DNA of 64,000 nucleotides, taken from contig NZ_RCDC01000004.1 in assembly GCF_003651185.1 (NCBI RefSeq), positions 2,032,659 through 2,096,658 on the forward strand. Direction: 5' to 3'. This DNA is from Stenotrophomonas rhizophila (GTDB lineage Bacteria > Pseudomonadota > Gammaproteobacteria > Xanthomonadales > Xanthomonadaceae). The notes beneath the pieces are model-generated. The model worked only from the letters and a program-made list of their open reading frames with translations. It had not been told where the DNA came from and searched no databases. Positions 1 through 8,328 of this stretch are shown one piece after another (positions within the stretch are counted from its first letter, which is position 1; the number at the start of each line of letters is the position of its first letter). Made by a program: the position numbers and the translations under genes.

Positions 1-1097
1 AGATCGTGCGTGGCCACGGTGACGACCACCGTGCCCAGCATCACCACCGAGGAGCTTTTCGGATGCAGCCGGAACTCGGCGAACGAGCGCCAGTGGAAGG
101 TGCCGATGCTGACCATGATCATCACCGCGACCAGCGCGGCCATCGGAATCTGCCGGACCCAATCCGCACCGTAGACCACCAGCAGCAGCAACAGCACGCC
201 CGCCACCAGGCAGGACAATCGGCCACGGCCGCCGGAGGACACATTGATCACCGACTGCCCGATCATCGCGCAGCCGCCCATGCCGCCGAACAGCCCAGCG
301 GTGATGTTGGCCAGGCCCTGCCCGGCGCACTCACGGTTGCGCTGGCTGGGGGTGTCGGTCATGTCTTCCACAATCTGCGCGGTCATCATCGACTCCAGCA
401 AACCGACTACCGCCAGCGTGGCCGAGACCGGCAGCAGGATGCGCAATGTTTCCAAGGTGAGCGGCACGTCCGGCAGCAGGAAGGCCGGCAAACTGTCCGG
501 CAGCGCGCCCATGTCGCCCACGGTGCGGATGTCCAGGCCGAGCCAGATCGACAGTGCGGTCAACACCACGATCGCCACCAGCGGCGAGGGCACCGCGCGG
601 GTCAGCATCGGCAGCAGATAGATGATCGCCAGGCCGGCCGCGCATACGGCGTACACCGTCCATGGCATCCCGATCAGCTCGGGCAACTGCGCCAGGAAAA
701 TCAGGATGGCCAACGCGTTGACGAAGCCGGTGATCACCGAGCGCGAGACGAAGCGCATGAGTGCACCGAGCTTGAGCGCGCCGGCGACGATCTGCAGCAG
801 CCCGGCCAGGATCGTCGCAGCCAACAGGTACTGCAGGCCGTGGTCGCGGACCAGATCGACCATCACCAGCGCCATCGCGCCGGTGGCGGCGGAGATCATG
901 CCCGGCCGGCCACCGGCGATGGCGGTGACCACCGCGATGCAGAACGAGGCGTACAGGCCAACCTTGGGGTCGACCCCGGCAATGATGGAAAAGGCGATCG
1001 CTTCGGGAATCAGCGCGAGGGCAACCACGGCGCCGGACAGCAGATCACCGCGGATGTTGCCGAGCCATTGCTGGCGCAGCGGGTAGGACACAGACAT
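1..1097 (-). CDS. SulP-family inorganic anion transporter (C-terminus beyond window)
   Basis: Translating the minus strand from the ATG at 1097 gives an uninterrupted frame to the window edge (about 365 residues). It starts [20 protein letters not shown] and continues with hydrophobic helices and the SulP signature region ([16 protein letters not shown], then GLYASF). This family moves sulfate, bicarbonate or similar anions across the inner membrane. The C-terminal STAS domain expected in the family would lie outside the window. No stop codon is present because the gene is cut by the edge. The long open frame on the opposite strand is His/Arg/Gln-rich and is a shadow. Substrate cannot be assigned from sequence. 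Confidence 0.9.
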   Translation of the reverse strand, partial: MSVSYPLRQQWLGNIRGDLLSGAVVALALIPEAIAFSIIAGVDPKVGLYASFCIAVVTAIAGGRPGMISAATGAMALVMVDLVRDHGLQYLLAATILAGLLQIVAGALKLGALMRFVSRSVITGFVNALAILIFLAQLPELIGMPWTVYAVCAAGLAIIYLLPMLTRAVPSPLVAIVVLTALSIWLGLDIRTVGDMGALPDSLPAFLLPDVPLTLETLRILLPVSATLAVVGLLESMMTAQIVEDMTDTPSQRNRECAGQGLANITAGLFGGMGGCAMIGQSVINVSSGGRGRLSCLVAGVLLLLLVVYGADWVRQIPMAALVAVMIMVSIGTFHWRSFAEFRLHPKSSSVVMLGTVVVTVATHD

Positions 1098-1273
1098 GGA
1101 CAGACTCCACGCACCGGCGATGCGCACGGCGCGTTGTGTGATGAAGACAAAGCACTCCCTGAGCCAGCGCAGAGGCCGGCGCGTCGTCAACGCGGTATCA
1201 GGGTGGCGTCATCACAGGGGTCCTGCCGGGGCAGCGGAAGCGGCGCGCAGGATAGCGCAGTCCTCCGATGGTC

Positions 1274-2158
1274 TCAAACACGGGCCGCCAGTTCACCTCG
1301 CGCGTTGCCTGCCCAGCGCGACGGTGCCTGCCCGGTCACCCGCCGGAACGCCGCGGCGAACTTGCCGGGGTTGGCATAGCCCATCGCCAAGGCGACCTCG
1401 GTGACGCTGCGGCCGGCCAGCAGCATCGGCTTGGCCGCCTCCATCCGGCGCCACGTGAGGTACGCGTAAGGCGTCATGCCGGTTGCGATCCGGAAGCCGC
1501 GGCTGAATCCGCTGGCCTCCTGCCCGACTTCCTGCGCCATGCGGGCAACGCCCAGATCGTCGCCGAGATGGGCATCGATCAGTTCCTGCACGCGCTTGAG
1601 GTGCGTCGGCGACAACGCGCGTCGCGTCGCGGGCGCCGCAACCGGCAGACCCGCCAACCGCTTCAGCACCAGGTCGACACCGTGCTCAAAGAACGCGGCA
1701 GAACCGGCATGTGCTTCGGCGCAGTGCCACAACGCCCCCATCACCGAGGCGATCACCGGGTCCTCCTGCAGCGCCGACGCCGCCCAATGCAGCTGCTCCA
1801 CGCGCACACCGCGACCCTGCAGATGCCGCGCGTCGATCGCCAGGCCCAGCAGCGCCAGCGCTGGGCTGCGGAATTCGCCCGGGCAGTCCGGCAACACCAC
1901 AGTGAACGCGCCTGCCCGCCAGGGCTGCGCGATGCGTCCAAGCGCCGTGCGCTGATACAACGCGCCACCGCCCGCCGTGAGCAGCCCGATGCGCAACGCA
2001 CTGCCCTCACCCATCGCGCCCTGCGCCGCGGCGAACGTATGGCGGAGCATCAGCACCGAGCCGTCGGCATTGCCCACGCACGCGTCCAGCGGACCGCCAC
2101 TTTCGGACGCCACGCGTGCAGCCAGGGCAGTCGTTGGTGAGGAAAAGGCGCAGGTCAT
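1274..2158 (-). CDS. AraC-family transcriptional regulator
   Basis: 294 residues from the ATG at 2158 (MTCAFSSPTT). An upstream start at 2227 would overlap the divergent receptor and is less likely. The C-terminal third is a typical AraC/XylS double helix-turn-helix: an RVQELIDAHLGDDLGVARMA helix, SGFSRGFRIATGMTPYAYL, then VTEVALAMGYANPGKFAAAF and RRVTGQAPSRW. The N-terminal part would be the effector domain. It is transcribed divergently from a TonB-dependent receptor with about 120 bp between the starts. This arrangement is like that of PchR-type regulators that activate a siderophore receptor gene. The effector is unknown; regulation of the neighbour is inferred from position. Confidence 0.9.
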   Translation of the reverse strand: MTCAFSSPTTALAARVASESGGPLDACVGNADGSVLMLRHTFAAAQGAMGEGSALRIGLLTAGGGALYQRTALGRIAQPWRAGAFTVVLPDCPGEFRSPALALLGLAIDARHLQGRGVRVEQLHWAASALQEDPVIASVMGALWHCAEAHAGSAAFFEHGVDLVLKRLAGLPVAAPATRRALSPTHLKRVQELIDAHLGDDLGVARMAQEVGQEASGFSRGFRIATGMTPYAYLTWRRMEAAKPMLLAGRSVTEVALAMGYANPGKFAAAFRRVTGQAPSRWAGNARGELAARV

Positions 2159-2170
2159 CGGGTGTCCCGT

Positions 2171-2200
2171 TCTGGAGCGGCCGCTCCGGAAATGGAGCAG
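2171..2200. promoter_or_regulatory. Candidate AraC operator: 20-bp-spaced TGGAGC repeats and palindrome
   Basis: The divergent intergenic region holds TGGAGC at 2173-2178 and again at 2193-2198, exactly 20 bp (two helical turns) apart. The perfect 14-bp palindrome GGAGCGGCCGCTCC sits at 2174-2187. AraC-family proteins usually bind direct repeats on one helix face, so this is the best operator candidate for the regulator and receptor pair. The sites are seen; binding is inferred. Confidence 0.45.
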
Positions 2201-2279
2201 CGGCACCTGATTGTTACACAATAACATTCGCGATTCCTCCCCATCACCGTGGTGCGCGCCACCACCCCAGAGGCTCCTC

Positions 2280-4481
2280 GTGAAACACGCTGTACTTGCC
2301 GGCGCCGTGCTCGCCGCGCTTCAGTTGCTGCCCAGTGCGCCCGCCCAGGCCCAATCCACCCCGCCCGCCACGGCCACCGAGCTGGACGGCATCATGGTGA
2401 CCGGCAGCAAACGCGATACGCCCTACCTCAAGAGCGACATGTCGGTCACCGTGCTCAACCGCGACGCACTCAAAGAAGCGCACGTCACCGAGTTCCGCGA
2501 CCTGGACAAGCTGGCCCCCAACGTGAAGTTCAACGTGATGGGCCAGCTCAGCGACATGTTCATCTCCATTCGCGGCATCGAGTCCAACCCGTTTCTGGTC
2601 AACCGGGCCTCGGTCTATATCGATGGCATTCCGTTCCGCGAGCTGAGCAACGCGGTGTTGAACCATGTGGCGTCGGTGGAGATCCTGCGCGGGCCGCAGG
2701 GCACGCTCTACGGCGCCAACAGCGAATCCGGCCTGGTACTGGTGCGCACGCGTGCACCGTCGGCAACCACCGAGGGCGAGGTCAATGTCGGCGTCACCTC
2801 GTTCGGCAACGGCCACGGCAGCAGCGTGGATGGTTTCCTCGGCGGCGCGCTGGGCAACAGCGACCGGTTGTTCGGCTCGGTGGCGTTCATGGCCTCGGAT
2901 GAAGACAGCCACCTCAAGAACCTCACGCCCTTCAACGGGGTCAACGGCAAGGTCAAGGAGACCTATCTGCAAGGCAAACTGCGCTGGGAGCCGACCGATA
3001 CGCTGGCCATCAACGCGATCGCCTACCACCTGGGCACGCGTGCACCCGGGATGTTCGAGTACGAGTACCTGCCGCTGGATGTCGGCCTGTATAACCGTAC
3101 CTACGGCGATCTCTACAACGGCGGCCGTCGTACCGGTGACTTCACCTACATCAACGATGCGCCCAAGCGCACCACAAAGAACGAAACCGTCGCCGGGACC
3201 AGCGCGCAATGGCAGTTGTCCCGCGGCACCCTGGATGCGGCATTGTCATATCGCCAGGAGGAAGACACCTCCGCCGGCTACGATTTCGACATGACTGCGA
3301 CGCCCGCGCTGGCCGGCCGCATCTACGACAAGCAGCACAGCTGGAACGGCGAACTGCGTTTCAGCTCCCCCAGCGATCAAGCGCTGACCTACATCGCCGG
3401 CATCTCCACCTACCGGCACCACAAGGACTCCATCCTGGGCACGCTGGTCGGCCCGCCGTTGCGCGGCCTGGGCAGCTATGACCTCGCACCGCTGCAGGGC
3501 TCGGATGGCCAGGACTACAGCGTGTTCGGCACCGCCAGCTACACCCCACCCTCGCTGCCGAAACTGACCGCCAGCCTCGGTCTGCGCCATGAGCAGGCCA
3601 AGCGTTCCACCCGCCAGCGTGAAGGCACGCTCGACCTTGGCCCGGGCGGGCTGGTGTTCTATCGCGATGCCGAACTCGCACATACGTTCACCGCCACGCT
3701 CCCGCGCGTCTCACTGCGCTACGACGCCAGCGACACGCTCTCGTTCTACGCCGCATCCGCCAAGGGCTACATTCCGGGCGGCTTCAATCTGGCGGCCGCA
3801 CAGAGCGACGTGGTCAACGACAAAGTGCTGCGCTACGAATCGGAAATGATGTGGAGCCACGAGCTCGGCTTCAAGAAGAACGTGCTCAACGGGCGCGGGC
3901 ATATCGGTGGCGCGGTGTTCCACATCACCTCGGACAACTGGCAGGAGATCCAGCTGGCCACCGATGCCAACGGCCGGCCGATCTCCTCCGACTACGTAGG
4001 CTCGGATGCATCCATCCGCTCGCGCGGTGTGGAGCTGGAAGGCGCGCTGGAGGTCCTGCCCGGCCTGACGCTGATGGCAAATGCGGGTTACGTCGACGCC
4101 GAGTACCGCAAGCTGTTCGTCGGCGTCAATGAGAGTCTGGCCGGCAACGACGTCAAACTCACTCCGCAGTACACGGCGTATCTTGCCGCACGCTACCAGC
4201 ACCGCTCCGGGCTGTTCGCGCGCGTGGAATCCTCTTTCAATGGCCGCATGGCGCTGGACGAACGCAATCGCGCCTACCAACCGGCGGTGGCCATCCTCGG
4301 CGTACAGCTCGGCTACGAAACCGGGCCGTGGAGCACGCGCGTGTACGTCGACAACCTGACCAACAAGCGGCGCATCAACGGGTTGATCTTCGACAACCTG
4401 GCGTTCGGCCGTGACGGCAACTACTACGGTCCCATCGACCGCCCGCGCATCGTCGGTGCGCAAATCGGCTATCGGTTCTGA
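2280..4481 (+). CDS. TonB-dependent outer-membrane receptor
   Basis: 733 residues from a GTG at 2280 that places a clean signal peptide first (MKHAVLAGAVLAALQLLPSA, cleavage near AQA); a TTG at 2211 would add an unlikely leader. The plug domain is visible: DGIMVTGSKRD, SIRGIESNPF, VYIDGIPF, VEILRGPQGTLYGANSESGL. A beta-barrel follows, with the family ending (RVYVDNLTNKRR ... GAQIGYRF, C-terminal Phe). It imports a scarce ligand, probably a siderophore or another chelate, using TonB energy. The divergent AraC gene is its likely activator. Ligand unknown. Confidence 0.93.
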   Translation: MKHAVLAGAVLAALQLLPSAPAQAQSTPPATATELDGIMVTGSKRDTPYLKSDMSVTVLNRDALKEAHVTEFRDLDKLAPNVKFNVMGQLSDMFISIRGIESNPFLVNRASVYIDGIPFRELSNAVLNHVASVEILRGPQGTLYGANSESGLVLVRTRAPSATTEGEVNVGVTSFGNGHGSSVDGFLGGALGNSDRLFGSVAFMASDEDSHLKNLTPFNGVNGKVKETYLQGKLRWEPTDTLAINAIAYHLGTRAPGMFEYEYLPLDVGLYNRTYGDLYNGGRRTGDFTYINDAPKRTTKNETVAGTSAQWQLSRGTLDAALSYRQEEDTSAGYDFDMTATPALAGRIYDKQHSWNGELRFSSPSDQALTYIAGISTYRHHKDSILGTLVGPPLRGLGSYDLAPLQGSDGQDYSVFGTASYTPPSLPKLTASLGLRHEQAKRSTRQREGTLDLGPGGLVFYRDAELAHTFTATLPRVSLRYDASDTLSFYAASAKGYIPGGFNLAAAQSDVVNDKVLRYESEMMWSHELGFKKNVLNGRGHIGGAVFHITSDNWQEIQLATDANGRPISSDYVGSDASIRSRGVELEGALEVLPGLTLMANAGYVDAEYRKLFVGVNESLAGNDVKLTPQYTAYLAARYQHRSGLFARVESSFNGRMALDERNRAYQPAVAILGVQLGYETGPWSTRVYVDNLTNKRRINGLIFDNLAFGRDGNYYGPIDRPRIVGAQIGYRF

Positions 4482-4514
4482 GGCAGCGTGGAGGGGGCCG
4501 CGGGCGGTGCCCTC

Positions 4515-5564
4515 CTACTCCTTGAGAACGTCCTGTGCATCCACGATATCCACCCCCGAGACCTGCCGCAGCCAACCATCGAACCAAGGCTTGTGCGAAG
4601 CGCCGACGATGGAGAGCACGCGGGAGCCCGGGTGGTCGCGCACGACCTCGAGAATGTTGGCGACCATGCGCAGATTGCGGATCTCCCAGCCCTGCACCCA
4701 GATCTGAGGGTAGTGCTGCGGTGACACGGCGGCCAGCGTCGGGCGCACGTTGGACTCGGCGAGCACCTGCAGCGCCGCGGGCTCATTGACGCTGCGATAC
4801 AGCGAGAGCAGATCGTTGGACGCGATGAAGGCCGCTTCGCGTTCCGTCATGGCATCGAACGTGGGGCCATACCCACTCCACGCCTGCTGGAGCGCCGCGC
4901 TGAACGCCTTGCGGTCCGCGATCTGATGATTGTCACCGGTATGGTCGTCGACCGCGTACACGCGCTGCAGGCCGAGCCGCGCGGCCAGGACCGCGGCGAT
5001 CTGGTAGCTCTCGTTCTTGCGCGCTTGAATCTGCTTGAGCAGCTCGACCAGGGTGCCATCCAGGCCATCGCCCGCGCGTCGCTCGGCCACGGGCAGCTGC
5101 AGCCACTGCACGTACGCAGACGCCCGTTCGCCAGCGGCAAGGAACAGGGCGGCCAGTTGGCGACGCTGCGCAGGCGTGGGCGACGCCGGCCAGGTTGCGA
5201 ACGTCTTGTTGACCTGCACGATCGCGGCAGGCACATCCAGCCCCGTAGCGGTCTTCGCGGTCTCCGTGCTGGCGCAGTAGTCATCGCCGTAGACCGCCGC
5301 ATGGCGCTTGGCCAGGTCACACTGCTCGCCGCTGATGGCTTCGATGGTGATGTAGCCGGGCTTGAAGGCTGCGAGCCTGTCCAGCAGCGGATACAGTGCT
5401 TTGGGATCGAAGGCCTCGTGCTCGCTGAGGTGGACGCTGCCCAGCACGAGGACGTCGGTGCGTGGGCCGACCATGTCCTTGTCCAGGTTCGCCAGGTCGA
5501 TCTGCGCCTGGGCGCAGAACGGGGTCAGGGCCATCACGCAGGCCGACAACACGCGTTGCTTCAT
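4515..5564 (-). CDS. Secreted DUF5694-like protein (TraB/ChaN-like fold)
   Basis: 349 residues starting MKQRVLSACVMALTPFCAQA, a signal peptide with cleavage near AQA. The mature part begins with VLVLGSVHLSEHEAFDP, a GxxH motif as in TraB/ChaN/EreA-like families, and later has SGEQCDLAKRHAAVYGDDYC and VLSIVGASHKPWFDGWL. This layout fits the DUF5694 family found in many Proteobacteria and Bacteroidetes. The protein is exported, and a hydrolase or metal-dependent activity is only inferred from the fold. It is convergent with the receptor gene; a short GGAGGG/CCCTCC inverted repeat (4490-4515) between them may help termination. Function unknown. Confidence 0.7.
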   Translation of the reverse strand: MKQRVLSACVMALTPFCAQAQIDLANLDKDMVGPRTDVLVLGSVHLSEHEAFDPKALYPLLDRLAAFKPGYITIEAISGEQCDLAKRHAAVYGDDYCASTETAKTATGLDVPAAIVQVNKTFATWPASPTPAQRRQLAALFLAAGERASAYVQWLQLPVAERRAGDGLDGTLVELLKQIQARKNESYQIAAVLAARLGLQRVYAVDDHTGDNHQIADRKAFSAALQQAWSGYGPTFDAMTEREAAFIASNDLLSLYRSVNEPAALQVLAESNVRPTLAAVSPQHYPQIWVQGWEIRNLRMVANILEVVRDHPGSRVLSIVGASHKPWFDGWLRQVSGVDIVDAQDVLKE

Positions 5565-5757
5565 GCATCACCCCCGGGGAAGTCCGTGACAGCCTTTCTA
5601 GCAGGCAGATGCGGCGCCGGCCACGTGCCGGATGGCATAGGGGTCCAAAGGCGCTGTGCGAGCGTTCTTTCCGGCTTATGGGCTCCAGCACCCAGTTCCC
5701 GATGCCGCCTACGGACAAAAATAGTAGGATTGAAGCAACCAACGGAAGGTCTTACGC

Positions 5758-5880
5758 ATGGGCAGTTTCAGTATCTACCACTGGATCATCATCGGCGGCT
5801 TGATGCTCATCCCGGTCGCCATCGCAGCGGTGATCGCCATCGTCGTCCTCAGCCTGCGAAAGAAGTCACCCAACCGCTGA
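5758..5880 (+). CDS. 40-residue single-span membrane peptide with TatA-like N-terminus
   Basis: ATG at 5758 follows a strong ribosome binding site (GGAAGG, 8 nt upstream). The product begins MGSFSIYHWIIIGG and ends LRKKSPNR. It has one hydrophobic helix (about residues 9-32) and a positive C-terminus. The first nine residues closely match the start of TatA twin-arginine translocase subunits (MGSFSIWHW in relatives), but the FGTKKL hinge and amphipathic helix of TatA are absent. It is too short for most gene callers. It may be a TatA-derived micropeptide; function unknown. Confidence 0.6.
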   Translation: MGSFSIYHWIIIGGLMLIPVAIAAVIAIVVLSLRKKSPNR

Positions 5881-5948
5881 CGAGCGCCCCCTGCCGGGTC
5901 AGAATGGCCGGCTCCCCGGGTATTGCGGGGTGACTCAAGGGATCCGGC

Positions 5949-6512
5949 ATGGCGACAAGAAACAACACGGTCGAGTGGATCACGGGGGTATTGCTGCTCA
6001 TCTTCTTTGCCATGCTGTTCGGTATCCCCAACAGCTCACCGTGGTTCGGGCTGGTGTTCGTGTACCTGATGGCCGCCGCGCTGTTCATCGTAGGCAGCAT
6101 GCTGTGGAGTGCGTTGCGCAGCCGCCGCGCAGCACTGGCATTAGGTCGCATGCCACCCACGCGCGCACTGCACACCCGCGAGGCGAAAGCGCTGGAGTGG
6201 TTCGGCCAACCCGAGCGCATCGTTTGGCGCATGCCGCGCGGGAACGTGATCGATCTGATCAAGGCGACACGGGCCGCAGGCAGCCGGCCGGTAGTGCGCA
6301 CACTTCGCGGGCCGTATCGCGTGATGGTGCGCGCCCGGCATCACGAGCGGCATGACTTCATCGGCGATGTGGAGGTACTCATGCTGCCGGGGGCGGATCG
6401 CTACCTGCGCGAGAACAACGAGGCCGACGTGTTGCTGTGCGGAAGGTTCGCGGTGGTGCTCGCGTTGAATGGTGCGTGGCGGATCGACCAGGCGCCATCG
6501 CTGTTGCGATGA
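5949..6512 (+). CDS. Unknown protein with two N-terminal membrane helices
   Basis: 187 residues. Hydrophobic segments lie at about residues 9-26 (ITGVLLLIFFAMLFG) and 33-55 (GLVFVYLMAAALFIVGSML), followed by a basic, probably cytoplasmic region of about 130 residues (PTRALHTREAKALEWFGQPERIVW and later DVEVLMLPGADRYL). No known domain was recognised. It lies 68 bp downstream of the micropeptide gene and may be co-transcribed with it. Function not assigned. Confidence 0.6.
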   Translation: MATRNNTVEWITGVLLLIFFAMLFGIPNSSPWFGLVFVYLMAAALFIVGSMLWSALRSRRAALALGRMPPTRALHTREAKALEWFGQPERIVWRMPRGNVIDLIKATRAAGSRPVVRTLRGPYRVMVRARHHERHDFIGDVEVLMLPGADRYLRENNEADVLLCGRFAVVLALNGAWRIDQAPSLLR

Positions 6513-6540
6513 CGCGCGTGCGCATCGCGTTGTCGTTCAA

Positions 6541-6906
6541 TCAGTAGCGCGGCTTGATTGGCTCACTGGAATCCAGGTACCCCGCGGCGAGAGCCTTCTC
6601 GCAGGCGATATAGCCTGCGTTGACGACGCGCCCCTGCGCGTTGAAGACCACATAGTAGGGCGAGGTGTTGCCGCGGTTGCGCAGGAGATAGTTGTAGCAG
6701 ACGCCGTTGATGCCGGGCACCACCATTGCATCCAGCGGCCGTCCCGCGGCGCTCAGGACTGACTCGCGGGTCGCCCCCTGCTGCAGCGAACTGATCACGA
6801 CCGGATTGCCGCGGTCATATTGAAGAACGCTGGGCATGCATGCGGACAGACCCGCGCAGACACCACACGCCAGCAGGATCGCCTTGGTCATGGGGGCGGC
6901 GCTCAC
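6541..6906 (-). CDS. OsmE/BamE-like small lipoprotein
   Basis: About 121 residues. The N-terminus is a lipoprotein signal (MTKAILLACGVCAGLSAC) with the lipobox LSAC, so the mature protein should be lipidated at that Cys. The motif GATRESVLSAAGRP recalls the BamE/SmpA/OsmE family (G-x-T-x-x-x-V-L-x-x-x-G-x-P). The upstream lipoprotein gene overlaps it by a GTGA stop/start, so the GTG at 6906 or the ATG at 6891 are both possible starts and translation is probably coupled. Likely an outer-membrane lipoprotein; exact role unknown. Confidence 0.7.
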   Translation of the reverse strand: MSAAPMTKAILLACGVCAGLSACMPSVLQYDRGNPVVISSLQQGATRESVLSAAGRPLDAMVVPGINGVCYNYLLRNRGNTSPYYVVFNAQGRVVNAGYIACEKALAAGYLDSSEPIKPRY

Positions 6907-7085
6907 TGCCGGCGCGCACGCGCTGCCGCCGCGTTGGCGTCGCGGATGCGCTGGTTGCGCGCCTGCTTGTCATAGTCATCCTTTGCCTGCATCACGCCAC
7001 CGGCCGCCTGGATCCAGCTGCTGGTTGTGCATCCGGACACAAGTAATGTCGCGGCAAGGGCTGCCGGGATAATGAGAAACTTCAT
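6903..7085 (-). CDS. Small lipoprotein, 60 residues
   Basis: Begins MKFLIIPAALAATLLVSGC, a textbook lipoprotein signal with lipobox VSGC, followed by TTSSWIQAAGGVMQAKDDY and a basic Ala/Arg-rich tail. It is the first gene of a two-gene operon with the OsmE-like lipoprotein, overlapping it by 4 nt. Function unknown. Confidence 0.7.
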   Translation of the reverse strand: MKFLIIPAALAATLLVSGCTTSSWIQAAGGVMQAKDDYDKQARNQRIRDANAAAARARRQ

Positions 7086-7474
7086 GAATCAACCTCTCTG
7101 AAAGCCATCGACACGTGGCCGATGGAAAGCTGCGCCGCACGACCGGCAAGCGCACATGAAGCGATGCGAAAAACTAAATCGCGAAATCGGTGAAGCCATT
7201 ACTGGCGCCGCAAACCGGGGCGGAACGATAGTTGACACACAATTAACAAAAACGAAATGTGCCGTGCTTCTATTTTTGTATATTCCTATTCCATGCGATT
7301 TCATGCCCAGTGCAGGACGTCGCGACAGAAGTTTCCGGTGAAACCTTCAATGACGCACTGCCCACGGGCTCATGGGTGTTGGCATCTGATCCTGGCCGCA
7401 GCATGCTGAGAGCAGCAGATGCCTTATAAATCTAAGCTCAGCCGACGCTGGGTTTTCAGGGGACCGGATACACG
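7086..7474. other. AT-rich intergenic region between divergent lipoprotein genes
   Basis: 389 bp with clearly lower GC than its surroundings, between the leftward lipoprotein operon and the rightward Sel1-like gene. A TTGACA hexamer at 7232-7237 could be a -35 box, but the downstream -10 is weak. Short open frames here (for example 7156-7341) do not look protein-like and have no convincing ribosome binding site. I see no RNA gene. Confidence 0.4.
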
Positions 7475-8082
7475 ATGAAACGCAAGGTAGTTGTAGTGGC
7501 GTCTGTCATGATTGTCGCGTTGTCAGGAACGATGCCAGTGCCACGACGACATACGAACTGGTTGAAACAAATCTGCGTTGTCAGATTGATCGCGAGGCCT
7601 CCGCCACCACGGGTCACGTCAGGAGTACGACCGACGAGCTCTGCAAGGATCTTTGGCTTGAGCCGCTGAGTCGTGAAGAGGTGTTCACCGCGATCACCCA
7701 TGCCGCCGAGCATGGAAACATCCGCGCCCAGCTCGATTACGCGCTATACGCTTCGAGGATTTTTGAAGACGAACATAACTCGCTGGATCCGGATCTGATC
7801 CGTGACTACAAGCAGAACACCGTTAGATTCCTCGAGTCCGCGGGAGCGGCCGGCGAATCGAACGCATATGTGCGTTTGAGCGACATCTACAAGAACGGCA
7901 CATTGGCCTCGAAAGACCCGGTCATGGCCTATGCATACGCGGAAGCATACTTCCGCACAGGTTCAAGTCGCTATGGCGCCTCGTTCTTGAACAATGCCGC
8001 AGCTGGTCTGGACGGCGCCCAATTGCGCCGCGGCAAGGAACTCGCAAATCACCTTCTCAACAAAAGAAGTGCGTCGCCGTGA
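7475..8082 (+). pseudogene. Sel1-like lipoprotein, frameshifted at the lipobox
   Basis: The first frame (from ATG 7475) reads MKRKVVVVASVMIVALSG, an incomplete lipoprotein signal, and then turns into Pro/Arg-rich nonsense. From about 7528 another frame continues without stops to 8082: NDASATTTYELVETNLRCQ, then TDELCKDLWLEPLSREEVF and a Sel1-like helical repeat region (ARLSDIYKNG-type: VRLSDIYKNGTLASKDPVM, YAYAEAYFRTG). Joining the frames would give LSG-[C]-NDASATT, so the Cys codon region seems lost (4 nt net, or an equivalent change). A shorter product from GTG 7681 is possible but would lack the export signal. Either a real mutation or a sequencing error. It lies just outside the prophage. 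Confidence 0.6.
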
Positions 8083-8113
8083 CTATGGAAGAAGCTGTCG
8101 CACCTGCGAATCG

Positions 8114-8196
8114 GCAGTGCGGTTGATGCCAAGTGCCTGATTCGATGGTGGGCCCACCAGGATTCGAACCTGGAACCAAAGGATTATGAGGCCTCT
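8114..8196. other. attL: tRNA-Ile2 3' fragment
   Basis: Matches attR at 58511-58593 in 75 of 83 positions. The longest identical blocks are 26 bp (8131-8156) and 17 bp (8174-8190). It contains the CCA end, T arm and part of the anticodon arm of the tRNA on the minus strand, but the 5' half is missing. The T-stem differs from the intact tRNA by paired, compensatory changes. Confidence 0.9.
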
Positions 8197-8202
8197 ATGG
8201 GG

Positions 8203-8222
8203 CTTCCATGACCTTCCATGAG
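8203..8222. repeat. Tandem 10-bp repeat beside attL
   Basis: CTTCCATGAC (8203-8212) is followed directly by CTTCCATGAG (8213-8222), between attL and the integrase. One helical turn spacing suggests a protein-binding site such as an integrase or excision-factor site; this is inference. Confidence 0.35.
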
Positions 8223-8305
8223 CGGACCCGCTTTAAGCTAAGTGGTTGATTTTCTCAGGCTATGCGACCACCTGCGCCCATCATCGTCCACCTCTTTCCA
8301 GGGAC

Positions 8306-8327
8306 AAACGGTCACCGAGCGGTCACC
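8306..8327. repeat. Left copy of 22-bp GGTCACC repeat (candidate integrase arm site)
   Basis: Two GGTCACC heptamers 11 bp apart lie just before the likely integrase start. The same 22 bp occurs exactly at 58464-58485 beside attR. Both copies are inside the prophage next to an att site, as expected of arm-type sites of tyrosine recombinases. Function inferred. Confidence 0.5.
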
Positions 8328-8328
8328 A

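Noticed and set aside
6..1379. Long + strand open frame (457 codons) opposite the SulP gene
   Set aside because: Rich in His, Arg, Gln and Gly with no domain; the minus strand gives a clear SulP transporter.
2211..2279. TTG start for the TonB-dependent receptor
   Set aside because: It would put 23 odd residues before a clean signal peptide and overlap the regulatory repeats; GTG at 2280 fits better.
4490..4515. Terminator between the receptor and the DUF5694-like gene
   Set aside because: Only a 6-bp stem with a long loop and no T run, and it overlaps a stop codon; mentioned only as possible.
7156..7341. 61-codon + strand open frame in the AT-rich gap
   Set aside because: No ribosome binding site and no protein-like pattern; probably chance.
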